Source: Bacillota bacterium | GTDB taxonomy: Bacteria > Chloroflexota > Dormibacteria > Dormibacterales > Dormibacteraceae | Length of the DNA stretch: 47,077 bases | Direction of reading: 5' to 3' | Assembly: GCA_021323605.1 (NCBI GenBank) | Contig: JAJPKS010000124.1 | Span: forward strand, 1-47,077 | Part shown: in pieces, positions 6,785 to 14,553 of the stretch | Position numbering within the stretch: the first letter of the stretch is position 1 | How the letters are laid out: each line of letters opens with the position of its first letter | Made by a program: the position numbers and the translations under genes | Notes under the pieces: generated by a model | Seen by the model: the letters and a program-made list of their open reading frames with translations, nothing else | What the model was told of the DNA's origin: nothing | The model's database searches: none

Positions 6785-6881
6785 AGGCAGCCGGGCATCG
6801 CCGCGCCGCCATCCGGCGCCGGCCGCGTGGCGACGTCCCGGCCCCCCGCCGTCTCCGAGGCGGCCAGGCGCCGGGGCCCGG

Positions 6882-6965
6882 CTAACGGGTCGCGCGCGCC
6901 CTCGTCTTCAGCTTGCGCTTGCGGGCCCGGTGCTTGGCCAGGGCCACCCGCTTTCGCTTGTTCAT
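6882..6965 (-). CDS. 27-aa highly basic protein
   Basis: MNKRKRVALAKHRARKRKLK followed by a short basic tail: over half of the residues are Lys, Arg or His. The composition recalls very small ribosome-associated proteins such as bS22 or bL37 of actinobacteria, but identity is not established. The ORF lies just after the tRNA-fMet terminator on the same strand. A G-rich stretch (TGGGGGCAGC) upstream of the ATG may act as ribosome binding site. Confidence 0.6.
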   Translation of the reverse strand: MNKRKRVALAKHRARKRKLKTRARATR

Positions 6966-7000
6966 CCAGCTGCCCCCACGTCGAAGCGTGTCGCGACCAT

Positions 7001-7031
7001 GGACAAAGAAAAGAGCCGGCCGCGCCGGCTC
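7001..7031 (-). terminator. Rho-independent terminator of tRNA-fMet
   Basis: GAGCCGGC-CGC-GCCGGCTC, an 8-bp stem with a 3-nt loop, is followed on the minus strand by TTTTCTTT. This is the clearest intrinsic terminator in the window and sits ~19 nt after the tRNA 3' end. Confidence 0.85.
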
Positions 7032-7049
7032 CTCGGGAACGTTCCGGGT

Positions 7050-7124
7050 TGGTTGCGGGGGTCGGATTCGAACCGACGACCTTCGGGTTATGAGCCCGAC
7101 GGGCTGCCACTGCCCCACCCCGCG
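7050..7124 (-). tRNA. tRNA-fMet (CAT), initiator
   Basis: 75 nt including an encoded CCA. Initiator identity is shown by the C1:A72 mismatch, the G-C rich anticodon stem (TCGGG-CTCATAA-CCCGA) and the purine-11:pyrimidine-24 pair. The T arm is GTCGG-TTCGAAT-CCGAC. It is the right-hand neighbour of the accessory island. Confidence 0.95.
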
Positions 7125-7130
7125 CCCGTA

Positions 7131-7136
7131 AGTATA
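7131..7136 (-). promoter_or_regulatory. -10 box of tRNA-fMet
   Basis: TATACT on the minus strand lies six bases before the first base of the mature tRNA, so transcription starts at or near the tRNA 5' end. No clear -35 is seen. Confidence 0.6.
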
Positions 7137-7164
7137 CCGGACTGGTTCCGGGAGGCACACCGTC

Positions 7165-7587
7165 TCATCGACGGAAGGGCGCGCTCACGATGCCCCAGAG
7201 CACCTGCGCCGGGCTGTCGGGCCCGAGGTCTCCCTCGCCACCCCCGGCGGCGGGCGGCGGCGAGGCCGGAGGCTGCCCCACCAGGTAGAGCCGCTCGCCG
7301 GAGCGCGCGTAACCGTTCATCCGGGCGTCCTCCTCCACGGCCGCACCCGAGGACACGGCGGTGATGTCCCGGCGGTAGGCCGCGTTGGCGGCCCGGAGGG
7401 CGGCGTTCTGAGCCTGCAGCTCGGCCGCCTGGCGGTTCAGCGATCGTTCGAGGGCGATGGCCCGGGCCAGCGACCAGAGCAGCCACAGGGCCACCAGGGC
7501 CATGGCGATCAGGACGACCGTCTCGTGGGAGAGGCGGCCCCGGGCGTTCAGCGTGCCTCTGGTGGCCAGGGCTCTTCTCGCGCGCAT
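7165..7587 (-). CDS. Septum formation initiator (FtsB/DivIC family)
   Basis: A small bitopic division protein of about 140 aa. It has a basic N-terminus, one TM helix (VVLIAMALVALWLLWSLA) and then a coiled coil (LERSLNRQAAELQAQNAALRAAN) that would pair with FtsL and FtsQ partners. The juxtamembrane coil and the following YARSGERLYLV segment match the DivIC Pfam pattern. The Pro/Gly-rich C-terminus is unconserved. ATG at 7587 is preferred; a GTG three codons upstream is possible. TATAGT at 7628-7633 is a likely -10. Confidence 0.85.
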   Translation of the reverse strand: MRARRALATRGTLNARGRLSHETVVLIAMALVALWLLWSLARAIALERSLNRQAAELQAQNAALRAANAAYRRDITAVSSGAAVEEDARMNGYARSGERLYLVGQPPASPPPAAGGGEGDLGPDSPAQVLWGIVSAPFRR

Positions 7588-7661
7588 GGAGGACACCGAT
7601 GGAGCGGAGGGGGACGTGGACTCGACGACTATAGCAACCGCGGAGGCCGCGGTCGCGCCGC

Positions 7662-8480
7662 TCAGGCGGACGGTGGCGACGGGGGCGACGCCCCGGCTCG
7701 ATCCCAGACCGCGCTCAGCTCGGCGGGGTCCAGATCACGGTAGCCCACTCCGCGGTCCAGCAGCTCGCGGTGCATGACCGCGAAACGGTCCCGGAAGCGC
7801 TGTCCGGCCGCCCGCAGGGCATCCTCCGGGCTCACCCGTAGCTTGCGCGCCAGGGTGACGGCCGCCAGGAGGAGGTCGCCGACGCGGCGGAACGCCTCCT
7901 CGTGGTCGGCCGCGGTGGCCGCCTCCCGGGCTCGGGCGGCGACGACTTCGGCGGCCTCGGCCACGTCTCCGGGATCGAAGCCGACCCGGGCCGCGCGCTT
8001 CTGCATGCCATGAACCCAGGCCAGGGCCGGCATGGCCGACGGCACCCGGTCCAGCGGGGTCTCCTCCGGGCGGCCCTCGCGCGCCGCCTCCTCGAGCTTG
8101 CGGTGCTCCCAGTTGCGCAGCACCTCCTCGGCGTCGGCCACGCGGGCGTCACCGAAGACGTGTGGGTGTCGGGCCACGATCTTGGCCGCCGCCGCCTCGG
8201 AGACCTGGGCGGCGTCGAACCGGCCCTCTTCTTCCGCGATCGCCGAGTGCATGGCCACCTGGAGGAGGAGGTCGCCCAGCTCCTCGCGCAGCCTGGCGTC
8301 GTCGAGGCCCCGGTCGATCGCCTCGAGGACCTCGTAGGTCTCCTCCAGCAGGTAGGGACGGAGCGACTCGTGGGTCTGTTCCCGGTCCCACGGGCAGCCG
8401 TCCGGCGCCCGCAGCCGGCGAGCGATCTCGAAGATGGCCCCGATGCCGTCGGGATAGGGGCGATCCGGATGCTCAGCCAT
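7662..8480 (-). CDS. mazG: Nucleoside triphosphate pyrophosphohydrolase MazG
   Basis: Hydrolyses noncanonical (d)NTPs to NMP and PPi. Two MazG domains are visible in 272 aa. The first has CPWDREQTHESLRPYLLEE and EELGDLLLQVAMHS (the EExxD metal site). The second is degenerate (ADHEEAFRRVGDLLLAAVTL). The start ATG lies inside the end of mfd (8-nt overlap), so mfd-mazG are co-transcribed. mfd-mazG pairing is common in bacteria. Confidence 0.95.
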   Translation of the reverse strand: MAEHPDRPYPDGIGAIFEIARRLRAPDGCPWDREQTHESLRPYLLEETYEVLEAIDRGLDDARLREELGDLLLQVAMHSAIAEEEGRFDAAQVSEAAAAKIVARHPHVFGDARVADAEEVLRNWEHRKLEEAAREGRPEETPLDRVPSAMPALAWVHGMQKRAARVGFDPGDVAEAAEVVAARAREAATAADHEEAFRRVGDLLLAAVTLARKLRVSPEDALRAAGQRFRDRFAVMHRELLDRGVGYRDLDPAELSAVWDRAGASPPSPPSA

Positions 8481-11400
8481 GACCGACCGCGAGCTCCGCG
8501 GCTCCGTACAGTTCGGCCATCGTGTCCATCAGCTTCATCAGGTCCTCCTTCCAGCCCTCGCCCCGGGAGAGCAGCAACCGGTTGGGTCGAACGCGCAGGC
8601 GGCCCGAGAACCGGCGTTCCAACTCCTCTACGTCCAGGAGGCGGTTGGGATCGACCTTGACGGCGAGATCGCGACCGTCGGCGGTCACCGCCCGGAGGCC
8701 CAGGCGCTGCCCCTTCAGCTTGACCCGTAGCGAGTAGACGAGGTTGGACAGCTGTGGAGGGGGCGGGCCGTAGCGATCCCGCAGGGAGCGCAGCACGGCC
8801 TCGAGCTCGGCCTCGTCCCGGGCCTCCGCCAGCTCGCGGTAGGCGTCCAGCCGGAGCCGTTCGTCCCGGATGTAGGAACGGGGCACGAAGTGATCCAGGG
8901 GCAGGTCCACCTGCAGCTCGGGCGTGGTGAGCACGTCACCTGCCGGCTCCTCCCCCTCGCCCGAGCGCAGCCTGGCCACGGCCCGCTGGAGCATTTGCAG
9001 GTACATCTCGAAGCCCACGGCGGCGATGGCTCCGTGCTGCTCGACTCCGAGGAGGTTGCCGGCGCCACGGATCTCCAGGTCTCGGAGGGCGATCTTGAAC
9101 CCCTGACCGAGCTCGTGCAGCCCGGACATGACGTCGAGGCGCTTGTCCGCCGCCTCGGTCAGCGAACGGGAGGCGTCGTAGAGGAAGTAGACGTAGGCGC
9201 GCCGACCGGAGCGGCCGACCCGCCCCCGGAGCTGGTAGAGCTGGGAGAGCCCGAAACGGTCGGCACGCTCGACCACCATCGTGTTCACGTTCGGGATGTC
9301 CAGCCCGTTCTCGATGATGGTCGTGCACACCAGCACGTCGTGTCGCCCGGCGGCGAAGTCCACCATCACCCGGGCCAGCTCCTCCTCCGGCATCCGGCCG
9401 TGGGCGATCGCCACCCGGGCCCGGGGGACGAGGCGCGACACCCGTCGGGCCGCCTGGTCGATGGTCCGCACCCGGTTGTGGACGTAGTAGACCTGGCCTC
9501 CCCGACTCAGCTCCCGCTCGATCACCTCCCGGACCAGGTCGTCGTCGTCCACGGTGACGTAGGTCTTGATGGGCTGCCGGTCCTCGGGCGGCGTCTGGAC
9601 GACGCTCATGTCCCGAAGGCCGGAGAGGGCCATGTGCATGGTGCGGGGGATCGGGGTAGCGGACAACGAGAGCACGTCCAGGTTGGTGCGCAGCCGCTTC
9701 AGCCGCTCCTTCTGCATGACCCCGAAGCGCTGTTCCTCGTCGATGATCAGCAGGCCGAGACGCTTGAACCTGACGTCCCGCTGGAGCAGACGGTGGGTCC
9801 CGATCACGATGTCGACGGTGCCGGCGCGCAGCCCGGCCAGCGTGCGCCGCTGCTCCTCTTCGCTCCGGAAACGGGAGAGCACCTCGACCGTGATCGGGTA
9901 TCCCGCCAGTCGCTGGGTGAACACCGCTGCGTGCTGCTGCACCAGGACCGTGGTGGGAGCCAGGACGGCCACCTGCCGGCCGCTCATGACGGCCTTGAAC
10001 GCGGCCCGGAGCGCGATCTCGGTCTTGCCGAAGCCCACGTCTCCGCACAGCACCCGGTCCATGGGCCGCTCCGATTCCATGTCGGCCTTGATCTCGGCCA
10101 GGGCCTGGAGCTGGTCGGGCGTCTCTTCGTAGGGGAAGGAGGACTCCAACTCCGCCTGCCAGGGCGTGTCCGGGGCGAACGCGTAGCCGGCCTGGGCCTC
10201 GCGTTTGGCGTAGAGGCGGAGGAGATCCTCGGCCACCTCCTCGGCGCTCCGGTTGGCCCGGGAGCGGGCGCGCTCCCAGTCGCCGGTCCCCAGTCGGTGC
10301 AGCGGCGGCCGTCCGTCGGTGCCGCCCAGGTAGCGCTGGACGCGGTCCAGGCTCTCCACCGGGACGTAGAGCCGATCCCCGTCGGCGTACTCCAGCTCCA
10401 GGTACTCGCGCTGTACGGCGCCGCCGCCCTCGGCGTCCTCGACCTCGATCAGACGCATGCCCGCGAAGCGGGCGATGCCGTGGTCGACGTGGACCACCAG
10501 ATCACCGGGCTGGAACTCCAGGTGCAGGCTCGCCCCGTCCCGGGTGGACCGCCTGGAGAGCCGGGCGGTGGGACGCCTCACCCGGCCGAACAGCTCGGCA
10601 TCGGTGTACAGGCGGAACCCCAGCCGGTCGTTCCGGCAGCCGGCGGCGAGGTCGACGTCCACTCGCCGGAGGCCCGGTTCGAGGGTCAGGTCCACGTCGA
10701 GGTCGGTCTCGGCCGCCTCGGCGCCGGCGTCGGCGAGCAGCGTCTCCACGCGTTCACCCTGTTCGCTGGCCAGCAAGACCGTGGCCTCGACCCCGGCCTC
10801 CACCAGCTCCGCCGCCGCCCGGGGCCGACCGACCAGCGGCTCCGCCTCCCGCCAGCCCGGGTCCACCGCCCCTTCCCGGTCGGCGGTGACAGCGCTCATC
10901 CGCGACCGGGAGCCGAACGCCTCCAATCGCTCCACGGGAACCATCGGAGGCCGAAACCCGACCGGCAGCTCACCGTCGCCGGCCTCGGCCTCGGCCAGCA
11001 TCAGGGTCTCCTGCTGCAGGTCGCGGGCCTCGGCCCGCTGGCGATCGGGCTCCAGGTCGATCACCGCCGCGTCCTCGGGCAGGTGGTCGAGCAGCGAGGG
11101 CAGCCGGGGCTCGAGGTAGGCGGCCAGGAGCTCCACGCCGGGGAAGGCCGCCCCCTCGAGCAGCCGCTCGAGATCCTCCTCCCACTCCTCGCGAACGTCC
11201 CGTCGCAGGCCGTCCAGCCCGGTCGTCCGGCGCAGCCGGGCGGCCGCCTCCGCCCCCCGGCCGGGGCCCAGGAGGACCTCTCGCCCCGGGGTGACCGTGA
11301 GCCGTGGGATCGCCATCACCGAGCGCTGGTTGCGCGCGTCGTACAGCCGGAGGGTCTCCAGCTGGTTCCCGAAGAACTCGGCCCGCACCGGGGTCCGGAC

Positions 11401-11973
11401 GGCGGACGGGAAGACGTCCAGGATGCCTCCCCGGAGGGCGAACTGGCCCGGCGCCTCGGCCATGGGCTCGCGGCGGTAACCGAGCTCCACCAGTCTCGCC
11501 GCCAGCTCGACCGGGTCGATCTCGAGGCCGGGCTCGAGGGTCACCGTGCAGGCATCCAGGTCCTCGGCCGCGACCGTCGCCCGCATCATCGCCCGGCGCG
11601 AGGAGACCACGAGGCAGGGATCATTCCCGGCCCGGGCCGCGGCCAGGGCGGCCAGGGCCTCCAGGCGCAGCGAGACGGCCTCGTCGGCGGCCGGTGGCCG
11701 GTCCAGGAAGGACACCGTGACCTCGGCGAAGTGGTAGGCAGGGGGGCGGCCGTCGAGCCAGGCGCGGAGCTCCGGGAGCAGCCGCGCCGGCCCCGGGCAC
11801 AGCACCAGAACGCTCCTCCCTCGCTTGCCGGCGGCCCGGGCCACGGCCGCCGCCACCGGCGCCCAGGCCGGGCGGGGCAGGCGCGCCACCCTCAGGGTCT
11901 GGCTCGACCCCTCCAGCCATGCCCCCAGCGGCCCCTCGAGCAACCGCTCGGACAGGGAGCCCACCATCCTCAC
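8473..11973 (-). CDS. mfd: Transcription-repair coupling factor Mfd
   Basis: An SF2 translocase that removes RNA polymerase stalled at lesions and recruits UvrA; 1166 aa, close to the family norm. Domains in order: UvrB-homology region, RNAP-interacting domain with [17 protein letters not shown], helicase core with Walker A ([19 protein letters not shown]) and DEEQ, helicase motif VI region ([14 protein letters not shown]), and the C-terminal TRCF domain. The start is the GTG that overlaps the pth stop (GTGA) with GAGGAG five bases upstream; reading further upstream would run through pth in the wrong frame. Confidence 0.96.
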   Translation of the reverse strand: MRMVGSLSERLLEGPLGAWLEGSSQTLRVARLPRPAWAPVAAAVARAAGKRGRSVLVLCPGPARLLPELRAWLDGRPPAYHFAEVTVSFLDRPPAADEAVSLRLEALAALAAARAGNDPCLVVSSRRAMMRATVAAEDLDACTVTLEPGLEIDPVELAARLVELGYRREPMAEAPGQFALRGGILDVFPSAVRTPVRAEFFGNQLETLRLYDARNQRSVMAIPRLTVTPGREVLLGPGRGAEAAARLRRTTGLDGLRRDVREEWEEDLERLLEGAAFPGVELLAAYLEPRLPSLLDHLPEDAAVIDLEPDRQRAEARDLQQETLMLAEAEAGDGELPVGFRPPMVPVERLEAFGSRSRMSAVTADREGAVDPGWREAEPLVGRPRAAAELVEAGVEATVLLASEQGERVETLLADAGAEAAETDLDVDLTLEPGLRRVDVDLAAGCRNDRLGFRLYTDAELFGRVRRPTARLSRRSTRDGASLHLEFQPGDLVVHVDHGIARFAGMRLIEVEDAEGGGAVQREYLELEYADGDRLYVPVESLDRVQRYLGGTDGRPPLHRLGTGDWERARSRANRSAEEVAEDLLRLYAKREAQAGYAFAPDTPWQAELESSFPYEETPDQLQALAEIKADMESERPMDRVLCGDVGFGKTEIALRAAFKAVMSGRQVAVLAPTTVLVQQHAAVFTQRLAGYPITVEVLSRFRSEEEQRRTLAGLRAGTVDIVIGTHRLLQRDVRFKRLGLLIIDEEQRFGVMQKERLKRLRTNLDVLSLSATPIPRTMHMALSGLRDMSVVQTPPEDRQPIKTYVTVDDDDLVREVIERELSRGGQVYYVHNRVRTIDQAARRVSRLVPRARVAIAHGRMPEEELARVMVDFAAGRHDVLVCTTIIENGLDIPNVNTMVVERADRFGLSQLYQLRGRVGRSGRRAYVYFLYDASRSLTEAADKRLDVMSGLHELGQGFKIALRDLEIRGAGNLLGVEQHGAIAAVGFEMYLQMLQRAVARLRSGEGEEPAGDVLTTPELQVDLPLDHFVPRSYIRDERLRLDAYRELAEARDEAELEAVLRSLRDRYGPPPPQLSNLVYSLRVKLKGQRLGLRAVTADGRDLAVKVDPNRLLDVEELERRFSGRLRVRPNRLLLSRGEGWKEDLMKLMDTMAELYGAAELAVGHG

Positions 11974-12623
11974 GGCAGCTCCTCGCACCCCAGCGATCCA
12001 GGCCGGTTGTACCGCTCCATGGCGCGCTCCAGGCCGGCGGTGAGGGCCAGCTCGACGGCCGAGGCCACCCCTTCCAGGACAGCCGGCAGGGCCGCCGCCT
12101 CGGCGGGGGTGAACCGTCCCAGCACGTGCCGGATCCCGGCTGCGGAGCCGGCCGCCGGCGGCCGGCCCACGCCCACCCGAAAGCGGACGAACTCGTCGCT
12201 GTGGAGGGCGGCGATGATGGAGCGGATCCCGTTGTGGCCCGCCGCCGACCCGCCGAGCCGGATGCGCAGCCGACAGAGGGGCAGGTCGAGCTCGTCGTGC
12301 AGCACCCAGACCGAGGTGGGACCGATCCCCAGGTCGCGCGTGGCCTCGAGCACCGAGCGGCCGCTGAGGTTCATGTAGGTCAGCGGCTCCAGCAGCCAGA
12401 CCCGGCGCCCGGCGACCTCGCCGCACCCCACCCTGGCCCGCCAGCGGCGGCGCGTCAGCTCGATGCCGGCCCGCCTGGCGAAGGTCTCCAGGCAGGCCCA
12501 GCCCACGTTGTGTCTGGTGCCGGCGTACTCGGCGCCTGGATTGCCGAGGCCCACCAGCACCAGGTCGGCGGCGGAGCCGGGAGTTCGGCTCGGGGCGACG
12601 GGTGATGGCGACACGGTGGACAT
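11970..12623 (-). CDS. pth: Peptidyl-tRNA hydrolase
   Basis: Releases tRNA from peptidyl-tRNA that has dropped off ribosomes. It contains LVLVGLGNPGAEYAGTRHNVGW (the catalytic His follows the NPG loop), LLEPLTYMNLSGRSV, the DELDLP active-site Asp and GHNGIRSI. 217 aa with a ~18-residue non-conserved N-terminal extension, so a start at a later codon is possible. Coupled to mfd. Confidence 0.95.
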   Translation of the reverse strand: MSTVSPSPVAPSRTPGSAADLVLVGLGNPGAEYAGTRHNVGWACLETFARRAGIELTRRRWRARVGCGEVAGRRVWLLEPLTYMNLSGRSVLEATRDLGIGPTSVWVLHDELDLPLCRLRIRLGGSAAGHNGIRSIIAALHSDEFVRFRVGVGRPPAAGSAAGIRHVLGRFTPAEAAALPAVLEGVASAVELALTAGLERAMERYNRPGSLGCEELP

Positions 12624-12669
12624 GGACGTGGACGGGCCCGCGGCTCCGGCCGCGACCCGGGGCTCAAGT

Positions 12670-13248
12670 CTACGTCGGGGGCCGGGATTCCCCGGCTCGT
12701 GGCCGCAGCGTCTCCCCTCCGGGCACCTCGTCCCCGGAGAGGAGACGGCCGGCGACGGGACGGAGGCCGCATCGGGCCAGGCAGGCCAGCGTCAGACGGG
12801 CCATCTCGCGCTCCTCCTCGGGGGTGGCGTGGTCCCAGCCCAGCAGGTGGAGCAGGCCGTGCACCGCCAGCAGCGCCGCCTCCACCTCGGCCGGGTGGCC
12901 GAAAGCGGCCGCCTGGCGGACGACGGCCGGCCAGGAGAGGGCCAGGTCCCCGAGGTAGCCGGAGGCCGGATCCCCGCTGGGGAAGGAGAGCACGTCGGTG
13001 GGGTGGTCCTCGCCCAGGAAGCGCCGGTTGAGGCGCCGCAGCTCCCGGTCCCCGCTCACCCGGACGGTCAGGCTCGTCTCCCGCCCGGGCAGCCGCGCCG
13101 CCACCGCCGCCTCTCCGGCCGCTTCGACCAGGACGCGGCGGAGCCAGGCGGGCGGGATGGGGGCGCGCACCGCCTTCACCACCTCTACCCGCAGACGGTC
13201 TCGATCCCCGACCGACCGTGTGGAGGGTCCCTCCTCACCCCGCCTCAT
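12670..13248 (-). CDS. ybeY: Endoribonuclease YbeY (16S rRNA maturation)
   Basis: A metal-dependent RNase for 16S 3'-end processing and ribosome quality control. The zinc motif HGLLHLLGWDH (HxxxHxxxxxH) and PTDVLSFPSG are diagnostic. The start is unsure. ATG 13248 gives 192 aa. The conserved first strand (RVEVVKAV) suggests a start nearer 13194 (CTG) or 13182 (GTG), giving ~170-174 aa, closer to family length. The reading frame stays open upstream, so no in-frame stop limits the choice. The gene is divergent from the membrane-protein gene at 13294. Confidence 0.9.
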   Translation of the reverse strand: MRRGEEGPSTRSVGDRDRLRVEVVKAVRAPIPPAWLRRVLVEAAGEAAVAARLPGRETSLTVRVSGDRELRRLNRRFLGEDHPTDVLSFPSGDPASGYLGDLALSWPAVVRQAAAFGHPAEVEAALLAVHGLLHLLGWDHATPEEEREMARLTLACLARCGLRPVAGRLLSGDEVPGGETLRPRAGESRPPT

Positions 13249-13293
13249 CGTCGGCCGCGGCGTCCCGTCCTCAACGCCGACAATGGAGTCCTC

Positions 13294-13686
13294 GTGGAAT
13301 CGATCATCGCCTTCCTCCATTTCCGCTTCGCGGTCGCGCTCCTCCTGCTCGCGGTCGTGCTCGGCTGCTGGGGGCTGTACCAGTTCCTGCGCCGCCGGCG
13401 GATCAGCCCGGGCTTCCGCGCCGGCTTCGTGCTGATGATCGCGCTCACCGCCATCCAGGGTCTGCTCGGGCTGCTGCTCCTCACCGTCACCCAGCCCCGG
13501 GAGCTGCTCCACGTCCTCTACGGCGTCTTCGCCATCGTCTTTCTGCCCGGGGTCTACCTCTACGCCGACCGCGGCGGACGGGAGCGGGACGAGCGCCTGC
13601 GGCGGGCACGGGAGGCGGCCTTCCTGGTGGGCGCCTGCTGGGTGGTGGCGATCGCCTACGCCCGCGGCTTCATGACCGGCCGCTGA
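13294..13686 (+). CDS. Small four-helix membrane protein of unknown function
   Basis: 130 aa with four predicted TM helices: FAVALLLLAVVLGCWGLYQF; FVLMIALTAIQGLLGLLLL; LLHVLYGVFAIVFLPGVYL; AFLVGACWVVAIAYARGF. Basic loops (RRRR, GGRERDERLRRARE) suggest both termini and the inner loop orientation. Histidines near TM1 (HFRF) and in TM3 (LHVLYG) could bind haem, but this is speculation. The GTG start has TGGAG five bases upstream. The last 17 nt overlap the convergent rmlD-like gene. Confidence 0.72.
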   Translation: MESIIAFLHFRFAVALLLLAVVLGCWGLYQFLRRRRISPGFRAGFVLMIALTAIQGLLGLLLLTVTQPRELLHVLYGVFAIVFLPGVYLYADRGGRERDERLRRAREAAFLVGACWVVAIAYARGFMTGR

Positions 13687-14527
13687 CCGCGGTCGGCTCC
13701 TGCTCGCGCCAGGCGGTCCACCACGCCGCCAGCCCCGCGCGCCAGCTGCGCAGGGGGGGTAGACGCTCCGAGGTGAGGCAGCCGTTGAGCGGGCGTGGAG
13801 CCGCCGCCCCCAGCTCGGGCGTGGTCAGTGGCTCCACCGGCACCTCCAGGCCGGCCAGGCGCAGGGCCTCGACCGCCAGCTCCCAGTAGGAGCAACACCC
13901 CTCCGCCACCAGGTGCACGACGCCGGAGAGCGTGCCCCCGAGGAGGTCCGCGACGGCTGCGGCCAGGTCGGCCGTGTAGGTGGGGTTGAGCCGCTGGTCC
14001 GCCACCACCCGGAGCCGCTCGCCGGCCAGGGCCCTCCGCACCATGCGTTCGGGGAAGCTGCCTCCCTTCACCGCCGAGCCGACGGCTCCGAACAGCCCCG
14101 AGGAGCGCACCACCAGCGCCTCCGGTAGGATCTCCAGCACCCGACGCTCCCCCTCCAGCTTGGAGCGCGCGTACGCTCCCAGCGGACGCGGCCGATCTCG
14201 TTCCGAGAAGGGGCGATCCCCGGAGCCGTCGAAGACGTAGTTGGTGGAGAAATGGATCAATCGAGCCCCCGCCCGCCGGCAGGCCAGGGCGACGTTGGCG
14301 GCGCCGTCGGCGTTGACGGCCAAGGCCAGACCCGGGTCCCTCTCGGCGGCGTCGACCGCGTTGTAGGCGGCGCAGTTGAGGACCACGTCGCAGCGCCGCA
14401 CGGCCGCCTCCACCGCCTTCGGATCGGTCACCGACAGCTGGCGCCGGTCCGGGGCCAGGGCCTCGGGGAACAGCCGCCGCAGGTCGCTCCCCAGTTGACC
14501 GGCCGCGCCCGTGATCAGCACGCGCAC
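13670..14527 (-). CDS. RmlD-like dTDP-4-dehydrorhamnose reductase / SDR-family NAD(P)-dependent reductase
   Basis: Extended SDR of 285 aa. It has the Rossmann motif GAAGQLGSDL, the STNYVFDGSG segment typical of RmlD (active-site Ser/Thr), YARSKLEGE (YxxxK) and LNPTYTADLA. RmlD reduces dTDP-4-keto-rhamnose in cell-surface sugar synthesis. No rmlA, rmlB or rmlC gene is nearby, so the exact substrate is open. The GTG start is 26 nt from the divergent methionine-synthesis gene. Confidence 0.82.
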   Translation of the reverse strand: MRVLITGAAGQLGSDLRRLFPEALAPDRRQLSVTDPKAVEAAVRRCDVVLNCAAYNAVDAAERDPGLALAVNADGAANVALACRRAGARLIHFSTNYVFDGSGDRPFSERDRPRPLGAYARSKLEGERRVLEILPEALVVRSSGLFGAVGSAVKGGSFPERMVRRALAGERLRVVADQRLNPTYTADLAAAVADLLGGTLSGVVHLVAEGCCSYWELAVEALRLAGLEVPVEPLTTPELGAAAPRPLNGCLTSERLPPLRSWRAGLAAWWTAWREQEPTAVSGRS

Positions 14528-14553
14528 GGCCCATATGGTTTCATGCTGCGGCC

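Noticed and set aside
2079-7049. Integration by a tRNA-targeting integrase with att direct repeats
   Set aside because: The two tRNA genes share only general tRNA identity, no direct repeat of a tRNA 3' end was found at the other border, and there is no integrase. The flanking by tRNAs is reported, but an att pair is not claimed.
8890-12378. Very long open frame (1162 codons) opposite mfd
   Set aside because: It is antisense to a gene with full motif support. Its product is His/Gly/Arg/Gln-rich without any domain; such open frames are expected in high-GC DNA. The same applies to the long frames opposite lepA, lutBA, dxs and coaA.
14528-14553. SAM or cobalamin riboswitch before the methionine-synthesis fusion gene
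   Set aside because: Only 26 nt separate the divergent start codons, too short for any such riboswitch.
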